From Massariosphaeria phaeospora (taxonomy: Eukaryota; Ascomycota; Dothideomycetes; Pleosporales): 64,000 nt of DNA. Every line of letters starts with the position of its first letter. Within the stretch, counting starts at the first letter, position 1. Under the pieces are notes generated by a model. The model had not been told where the DNA came from and ran no database searches. It saw only the letters and a list, made by a program, of their open reading frames with translations. Below are positions 57,368 to 64,000 of the stretch, piece by piece. The stretch is from contig JAADJZ010000024.1 of the NCBI GenBank assembly GCA_011032825.1, positions 124,001 through 188,000 of the forward strand. The letters are read 5' to 3'. The position numbers and the translations under genes are program-made.

Positions 57368-59755
57368 CTAATCCAACAACTCATACCTCTTCCTCCTCCC
57401 CTTCCTCCCCCCACTCCCCCTAATCTTCCTCTCCTGCGCCCACCTCCCCGTCTCCTTAATCCTGCTCCCCACCTCCTCGCCCTCATCCCCAACCCCCACC
57501 TCAACAACCACCTTCTTCGGCGCGCGGATGCGGCGGCCCTTGCGGTCGAACTCGTCGCGCGGCCGGCCCAAGCGCACGTTCTTGGGGATGCGCGTCTTGG
57601 CGCCCAGCGCCCACAGGTCGCCCCAGCGCGCCTTGCGCGCGTCGCGGAACGCTTGCGAGGAGAAGCTGCGGGGGACCGTCCAGCGCTCGAGGGTTCCGGC
57701 GGGCGTGCACACGTCGAGGATGATGTGGCCGCGGCGCTTGAGCGCGGGGAGGACGAGGCGGGGGAGGGAGAGCGTGTTGATGTCGGCGGGGGAGGTGAGC
57801 TCGGGTTCGGTGGAGGGGTCGGCGTCGGGGTCGGCGGATGCAGAGGGCTTCCATTCGTGGCCTTCGAAGGCAAGGGTCGTGGTGTGGGCGTCTTGGGTGA
57901 CGCCGCGGCCGACGAGGTCGTGCTCGGCGAGGCGCTGGTCGCGGCCGCGCTGCACGGCGATGTAGCTGAACTGGACGTCTTCGTGGTTGCGGTCCTGCGC
58001 GTTGAGGATGCGTTGGAGGTACGGAGGGCGGATGTAGCGTTGGCTGAAGTAGCAGTAATCCTTGCGGCCGAGGCTGGCGCCTGGAGATTGGTACATGGGA
58101 CAAGCGCTGTGGTTTGTGCACGGGGCGATGATCATGCCGGTCTCCTTCTGCACGAAGCGCGTGTCGTCGTTCGGCCGGGATGTCTGCTCTTCGAGAGGCG
58201 CCTCTACCTGCGTTGAGTTGGGCGAGGCAATGTGTTTGGCAAGGAGGTGCTCTCGAGCTGCGGCTATTACTTCGAAGCCGCGAGGAAGGCCCTTTTCGAT
58301 CAGGATCAAGACGCCGCCCTTCGGATTCAGAAGAGACCAGTACTTCTCCACATGGTCTTTCCGCAAATACTCCTGTTTTAGCGGCCAAAGCGTGTGAGGT
58401 GCGATGATGAGGTCGTAGACCTTCTGCGGTTGCTGTGCATTGACATCATCCTCCTTAGGCACACCCTCGGGAAGCCTAGGAATGAACGTGGTATTCTCGA
58501 GGAGTCGGCTTGCGCGGTGGCGTAATGTATCCGAGCCTGTGAGAATTGTGGCCTTTCCCAGCGGCGAGGATTCTTGCGAGATAGCTCCAGATTCCTCGTG
58601 CAATCGCTGCCACTCTGCTTTCAAGATCTCATGCCATGCGAGTACACCGGCGCCACCCGACCCAGCGTCAAGGATCATGCCCCCCTTTTTCGTCTTTAGT
58701 AGCTGCTCGATCCAGGACGTTCCTAGTCGGCGCCGAACTTCCACTAGTGTGCTCATAACGGTCGCATATGCTCCAGGCATGACCGACGCCAAGTATGCAT
58801 CCGCTTCAATGTTCCCCATATCCGCCTGTGAAGGGTCCAATGGAATCGGCTCCTGCTTTTTGCCTAAGAACGGAGCTGCTGTAGACGTGGAATTCGGTAA
58901 ACCGTTGCCACCAAATATACGCTTCGACGATTCGGCTAGGTGCTTGTGGTTTGCTCGCGTGAGGAGCTCCGTCGTTGGGTCGACGAACGTCTCTTTGGGA
59001 AGGAATACTGTGGACGGGGACGGCTTAGACCGACCTGCGATTGTCAAAGGATGCGCGCGCATGAAATCCTCGTCCTCTTCATCTTCGGCCTCCTCTTGTA
59101 CAGCCCTACTTCTCTCGTAAACTTCGTCATGGTAGTTTTCCTCGTTGCGTTCCTTCAAATCTTCCCATTCTTCCTTTGTCATTGAGCTGTCTCCTTCCAA
59201 ATCCCCATCCTCCTCGTCCGCTACGAGCTCTTTGTCGTCAACTTCTATCTCCTCCAGAGTGCCGTCCTCGCCCTTCCTCAACAGCACAGTCGAGCCATCA
59301 GGGAGTTCCTTCTCCACGACTTCCACTTCCTCCAGCTCTTCCTCCAGATCCTCTGCTTTCTCTACAAACACAGGTATACCGTACAGTCTCTCATACACGA
59401 CGTATTCCTCCTTGTTCAAATGATCGCGCGGTAGCGCATCCCCAAACAGCTGCCTGGCTTGTCGTACTGTAGCTTCGATAAGCACACGGTCCGTAGGTGT
59501 CGAGGGAAGATCCTCTACGGGGTTCGATTGGTCAGACGCGGGATCCAGGTTCTGCTGTTGCGAGCTGCGCGTAGTGGTAAAAGCCCTTCGCGAAGCTATA
59601 TTGTGGCTGCTCGAATTTGGTGCCCTCACTCGGAGGAATTCACTGGACCGGGAGAGCTGCGCATTTACTCGGCGCTGCGAGCTGCGCGCGCACGATGCTA
59701 GGATGCGAAGTCTGCATGGCAAACAGACAGACTGTATCTTCGTTGCCGTAAGCAT
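57368..59755 (-). CDS. RSM22: Rsm22 mitochondrial ribosome assembly factor, methyltransferase-like
   Basis: Single-exon gene, 795 residues from ATG 59755. The frame is open further upstream but has no better start. N-terminal mitochondrial targeting (MLTATKIQSVCLPCRLRILASCARSS). A Glu-rich insert lies around residues 140-220. The Rsm22/METTL17-type core begins near 340: SAM-fold glycine loop MILDAGSGGAGVLAWHE, then YDLIIAPHTLWPL. Cysteines CTNHSAC, RKDYC and DVC are placed as in the family's iron-sulfur site. METTL17/Rsm22 proteins help mature the mitochondrial small ribosomal subunit. Methyl transfer itself is doubtful for the family. The C-terminus is very basic (GGRKGRRKRYELLD), fitting rRNA contact. 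Confidence 0.92.
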   Translation of the reverse strand: MLTATKIQSVCLPCRLRILASCARSSQRRVNAQLSRSSEFLRVRAPNSSSHNIASRRAFTTTRSSQQQNLDPASDQSNPVEDLPSTPTDRVLIEATVRQARQLFGDALPRDHLNKEEYVVYERLYGIPVFVEKAEDLEEELEEVEVVEKELPDGSTVLLRKGEDGTLEEIEVDDKELVADEEDGDLEGDSSMTKEEWEDLKERNEENYHDEVYERSRAVQEEAEDEEDEDFMRAHPLTIAGRSKPSPSTVFLPKETFVDPTTELLTRANHKHLAESSKRIFGGNGLPNSTSTAAPFLGKKQEPIPLDPSQADMGNIEADAYLASVMPGAYATVMSTLVEVRRRLGTSWIEQLLKTKKGGMILDAGSGGAGVLAWHEILKAEWQRLHEESGAISQESSPLGKATILTGSDTLRHRASRLLENTTFIPRLPEGVPKEDDVNAQQPQKVYDLIIAPHTLWPLKQEYLRKDHVEKYWSLLNPKGGVLILIEKGLPRGFEVIAAAREHLLAKHIASPNSTQVEAPLEEQTSRPNDDTRFVQKETGMIIAPCTNHSACPMYQSPGASLGRKDYCYFSQRYIRPPYLQRILNAQDRNHEDVQFSYIAVQRGRDQRLAEHDLVGRGVTQDAHTTTLAFEGHEWKPSASADPDADPSTEPELTSPADINTLSLPRLVLPALKRRGHIILDVCTPAGTLERWTVPRSFSSQAFRDARKARWGDLWALGAKTRIPKNVRLGRPRDEFDRKGRRIRAPKKVVVEVGVGDEGEEVGSRIKETGRWAQERKIRGSGGRKGRRKRYELLD

Positions 59756-60775
59756 GGTAGGGTGCAAGTTCGGTGAAGTGTCGACATTTGGAGCCCAGCG
59801 GGCGGCGAGGAAAGTCGTAAGTGGTTGCATTGAGGCCGCTAGCCGCTTCGAGTCATGGCATTCAGCCAATCACAGACTCGTCATTATTCCTCTGGGTGCA
59901 CCAAACTGTACCATGAACATGCGCAGCAAGATGTGTAGGTTATGGATCATGAGCATGCACAGCAATATATTGGTTAAGGAAAGTGGTGGTTTTATCGAGT
60001 AAAGCAAGCAAACTACTCGGTGCCGTCTACGCCCCTCGCCCGCCCTCTCGCTCCATCGCAATGGCCGCAGTGCTAGATCTTCTACTTCCCCGGAAGCGGC
60101 CCTGATGGGTCCCTCCATTAAGATACACCCCTAGCTGCCAACCATGACAATCCGCGACCCCCACCCAGCCGTTTCTAACCTCACCGATCAGCGCACCATT
60201 GCAATTTGAATATGTTCGTCCCCTGGTATTTCTGTAACCTCCCCACAAGCTGGCAGACCATAGTCCACGGAGGGGGGAAGCGCGAAGGGATAAGGGGAGA
60301 GTAGGAAAACGCAAACACAGGGGGCAGGGGGTAATTAATGTAAGAGTAGTGCCGTGAAACCAAACGAATAGATCAGTGATCATCCGGGGTGCTGTCCAAG
60401 CTAAACTGTAGTCAAACTTCCAAGGTATGTTCCAGGTTACGCAGTCCGGTCGAATTCATGTGTTGACGAGTGAAGAATGCCGGTCACCGTTGATCTGCAG
60501 TTGAAAATCCATCGAGGACAAGCCCAGAGCCACGTAGCAGTACTGTCGAATACCCCAGGCCGTAAATCACGAGACGTAGACTAGCCAAAGCCAGGCCTAA
60601 TGAAAGGGGATCGCCGAACAAAGCCCGTGTACTGATGAGGGAACCGAGAGCCGTCCAATAAGTAGCAGGACGACATCGCCGCATTTCCCATTCGTTGAGT
60701 GTAGTGGAGCCAATTGTGCAAATTGACGTCCACAAGAGAGATTGTAGATGACGAATCGAAAGCCGTTATCAAGGA
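59756..60775. other. Intergenic region, 1.0 kb
   Basis: Promoter of RSM22 and 3' flank of the casein kinase gene. Short open frames only. Nothing recognised. Confidence 0.5.
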
Positions 60776-62206
60776 TCAGTAGCCACCAGCTGCGTACTGA
60801 TCCCCACCGCCACGTTTGTTGGCGGACCGAAGCTGCCTGAACATAGAAAAATGGTTAGTAAGATCTGAAGATGGCAGTCCCCCGCACCAAGCGTTATAAT
60901 CGAACACTACACGCTGAGGAGAGGGTCCCTTACGAGGATCAGATATGTCGAACTCACATTCCGGTGCCCTCCTGACGTGCATTGACGGGACCACGCTTGG
61001 CGGCGGCCGTAGTGCCAGCATTGGCGGCGGCCGTGGTAGTGACGTGGCGGCCGCGGCCAGTCTTGTCGTCTTCCTCGCCCGTGCCGGCGTTACCGGCAGC
61101 CTGTGCGATGGCCTGAGCATTCTTCTGGTATTTGTACACGGTCCAGTCGAAGACATAGTCGTACTGGAATCCTTCACGGACGAAGAGATCACGGAAGATC
61201 TTGCGCAGGTAGGAATAGTCGGGCTTGTCATCGAAGCGGAGGGAGCGAGTGTAGTTCAGATAGATGGCAAACTCGTTAGGGAACCCACGGCAAAGCACCT
61301 CGGTGGGGGTCGTCATCTTCTTCTCCATGATGCGGTCGTACTTCTGCTTCTTGGTGGCAGCCTTGAGGCCCTGCCAGGGGAGAGAGCCGCGGCAGAAGTA
61401 AAGCATCACGTAACCCAGAGACTCCATGTCGTCACGGCGAGATTGTTCTGCCCAAGTTAGTCTGACTTCGTTTTCAGCAGGTTAGTAGCAGACACTTACC
61501 GACTCCCAGATGCGTGTTAATACTAGCGTAACGGGCTGTACCTGTGAGGTTCTTGTTCTCACGGTACGGGATGTGGAAATGAGTCTTGGGGTCACGGTAC
61601 TTCTTGGCCAGACCAAAATCGATCACGTTGACCTGGTTGCCGCGCTTGCCAATGCCCATAAGGAAGTTGTCCGGCTTGATATCACGGTGGATGAACGACT
61701 TGGCGTGGATGTACTCGATGCGGGAGATGAGCTGATCGGCGAGAAGCAGCACCGTCTTCAGGGAGAATTTTCGGTTGCAGAAGTTGAAGAGGTCCTCCAA
61801 GCTGGGGCCGAGGAGGTCCAACACCATGGCGTTGTAGTCACATTCGGTTCCAAACCAGCGGACGAACGGGATGCCGACGCCTCCAGCAAGGGATTTGTAG
61901 ACACGGGCCTCATATTCGAGCTGGGGGTGCTTGGCCTTGACGCTCTCGAGCTTGATGGCGATCTCTTCACCAGAGATGATATTGGTGCCTGTCCAGCTGT
62001 TAGCTCCAGGTGAGGCGGAAGGGCGAGGGAGAGCCTACCGAGGTAGATGTCACCAAAGCTGCCGCTACCGATCTTACGACCGATACGGTACTTGTTGCCG
62101 ACGCGGAGATCCTGCAGAAGTCAGTACCAGCCTCACAACACGGTATACGCAGGTCTAGGGACGAGTCGAGACCGAGGAAGCGGGGTCGGCGTACCATTGT
62201 CGTCAT
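60776..62206 (-). CDS. HRR25: Casein kinase I (CK1 delta/epsilon, Hrr25-type)
   Basis: Exons (minus): 62206..62195, 62111..62039, 61988..61500, 61447..60958 and 60836..60776, giving 374 residues. The first exon encodes only MTTM. All introns are GT-AG. Ser/Thr kinase that prefers acidic or primed substrates, with roles in DNA repair, vesicle traffic and the clock. Kinase motifs: [11 protein letters not shown] (P-loop), EIAIK (Lys), [40 protein letters not shown] and [21 protein letters not shown], all as in CK1. The tail is Gly/Ala/Thr-rich. The last intron (60837..60957, GTGAGT..CAG) replaces an immediate stop after GTGM by [19 protein letters not shown]. If it were retained the protein would be 355 residues. 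Confidence 0.94.
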
Positions 62207-64000
62207 GCTTGCGGCGAGGTCAACCTGGTGGAGGTTGGCCTAGTAGATGGAGTGGTGTTGTGTGTGGTCGATCGGCTGCTGGGCGCAGATTTTTGGTGTT
62301 GGGGGTGAGGTTCAGCCTGTTCGGCACTACCGGTCAGTCTGAGGCTTTTGCCAACAAGGCGGTGTGTAAGCGCAGGAGGAATGGGCCCGCGAGCAGACGC
62401 ACGTCGGAAGGTGGAGCGAGGGTGGAAGAGGAGAGGGGGGGGCGGTCGGAAGCGTGTTGTGGGAGCTATATAGGCAGAGGGGGTGCAGTGAAAGGCCGCG
62501 AGGGTTGCAGCTGGGGCTGGACTTACAGGGCGTGAATGGCAGATGGGGCCCGACGGATAGCGGCACCGATGGACTGTGTACGAACGCAGAGGCGACAAAG
62601 CGGTGACTGCACGGGCAGGAAATGCGAGGAGGCGGCTGCACGCTACAACGACAGCAAATGGCCCCGGAGCAAAGCACGCAGAGACGGGAGTGCGTGGTGG
62701 AGGTGAGGTGAAGGAGGAGGTGAGTGAGGGCTTCGCAGGGCCCAAGCCTTGGAAGTGGCTTCGCCTGGAATCACGTGCGCGCTAGCGAATCGATCTAAAG
62801 AAAGCTCGCTGCTCACTCTTTCTTTCACTTGGAAGCGGTCCGACTCCCCGCCAGCGCTCGATTGTTTGTTGCGGCGACGACGACGACGACGACGACGGTG
62901 CTGCTGTCCACGTCCCCAACCCGCTGCGTGGGTTTCCGGAGCTCCCATCCAAATGCCTCATGTCGTTCGTTTCAGACGCGCCATCAACTGGCCATGTCAT
63001 GCCCATCGCCCTTCGTCCGTCACCTGCGCTCCTGCCCCTTTATGCGTGTCACTTACTCCGTCGGCATGTCATCCTCAGGCGTGGACTCTGCAATTCATGA
63101 TCACTCCAATGTAGAAGACGCAGCGGCTCGATGTTCAGCGAACCTGCTTGGGTACGGAGTACAGTTATTATCGCATCGACATGCCTCCACATCCATCCTT
63201 CCTCGGCTCAGCAACCAGCTGTGGTCTGGTGTGGCTTGCTCTGAAGATCAAGGTCTGGGTCGTCGGGCATTTTAGCAAGCGACACCAACACACCCATCTG
63301 CATTCGCGGTTCAGCGATACACTGATGACCTGACCCATATGATATCAGCGGCGTATCCAACAACTGACAGCAGTTCGACATCTGCAATCTGCACACGAAA
63401 AGCGATGGGCGCCGTATTCGTCCGACATGCTGGACCCGGTCCCGCAGGGCGTGCATTCATCTCGCAGACAACCGAGACCCCCACCGCACCCGGCCACAAC
63501 ACCGAGCACAACCGGTCCAAACAAGCTTGTACATGCAGCCACGCAGCCTTCTCGGTACCCCTCATCTGCTAATGTGTCACTACAGTAGCTGCTAGTGTTG
63601 TTCAGCGCTGGTGGAGTGGGCTGATCAGTTCTAGAAGGCCTGGACGTTGCTGGGCTAATCTATGCTACGGACATACACCCTTACACACGACTTCAGACAT
63701 ACACATCAGCACTGCATTCCGGTACATTATCGAAGTGTACATCTACTGACCCAGCATATCCTCCTTCCGGAAAAAGGCAACCCGTGACAGCAAACGCTCT
63801 AATTCTACCAATTACAGCGGGCCACGACCCATTCCAATATCGTATTCCGTCGCTCAGCAGTACGCCCTCTTGATGGCAACTTATTCCATCATTATCGCAC
63901 AATACGTCATATGGGTTGGTTCATGCATCAAACTGGAGTATTACTCAGACCGGTTCGAAACTTACCTTGGTCGGCCACGCCCTACAATATCATATCGCCT
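62207..64000. other. Upstream region of casein kinase I and unassigned sequence to window end
   Basis: Promoter and 5' UTR of the kinase gene, including a (GAC)n tract at 62873..62897. From 63000 to the window end there are only short overlapping open frames with no recognisable protein. Confidence 0.5.
62873..62897. repeat. (GAC)8 trinucleotide repeat
   Basis: Eight GAC units about 670 bp upstream of the casein kinase start. Confidence 0.88.

Noticed and set aside
59756..59869. Upstream extension of the RSM22 frame
   Set aside because: The extended frame begins with a TTG codon, and its one internal ATG (59830) would mask the targeting signal that begins at ATG 59755.

Overview
The window is nuclear DNA of a filamentous ascomycete (Pezizomycotina; a Dothideomycete-like plant-associated fungus is my inference). 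The genes carry short introns of about 50-130 bp with GTRNGT donors and CTRAC-type branch sites. Gene content fits: Gpg1-type G gamma, a NUC-1/Pho4-type bHLH factor, the DASH subunit Spc19, an Hce2/Ecp2-type secreted protein, and a Fot1/pogo transposon with a strong repeat-induced point mutation (RIP) signature.

Layout. 0-9.6 kb: 3' end of an MFS sugar transporter (+), a single-pass Cys/Ser/Thr-rich membrane protein (-), a dead Fot1-like element with TIRs and TA target duplication (3393-5267), a four-TM protein with a Q/G/P tail (-), and a PAF-acetylhydrolase-like secreted hydrolase (-). 9.9-17 kb: an OXNAD1-like FAD/NAD oxidoreductase (-) head-to-head with a monoacylglycerol lipase (+), then a CDF metal transporter of MMT type (+, with a GC-AG intron) and a D-xylulokinase (+). 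17-21.5 kb: a gene-poor accessory stretch with an AT-rich relic and a decayed OTT_1508-like deaminase gene. 21.5-30 kb: NUC-1-like bHLH regulator (-), a G protein gamma subunit (-, three small exons ending in a CAAX box) and eIF3a (+). 31-35.4 kb: Hce2-type effector candidate (+), peroxisomal crotonase ending in SKL (-), Spc19 (-) and ATP synthase delta (+) head-to-head. 35.7-43.3 kb: one very long, disordered, lineage-specific-looking protein (about 2,500 residues). 43.3-49 kb: a gene desert. 49-64 kb: an LRR protein (+), PP1 catalytic subunit (+), Rsm22 (-) and casein kinase I (-).

The window is mostly a housekeeping neighbourhood rather than a cluster. Shared themes are lipid turnover (PAF-AH-like, MAG lipase, crotonase), mitochondrial function (CDF, ATP16, Rsm22, OXNAD1) and signalling (G gamma, PP1, CK1, NUC-1). 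I saw no biosynthetic cluster, CRISPR array, tRNA or rRNA. The most unusual material is the RIP-killed transposon, the broken deaminase gene, the giant disordered protein with an internal stop or 39-nt intron, and several splice-site oddities. All exon boundaries were inferred by eye from splice signals and frame continuity. They were not checked against transcripts.
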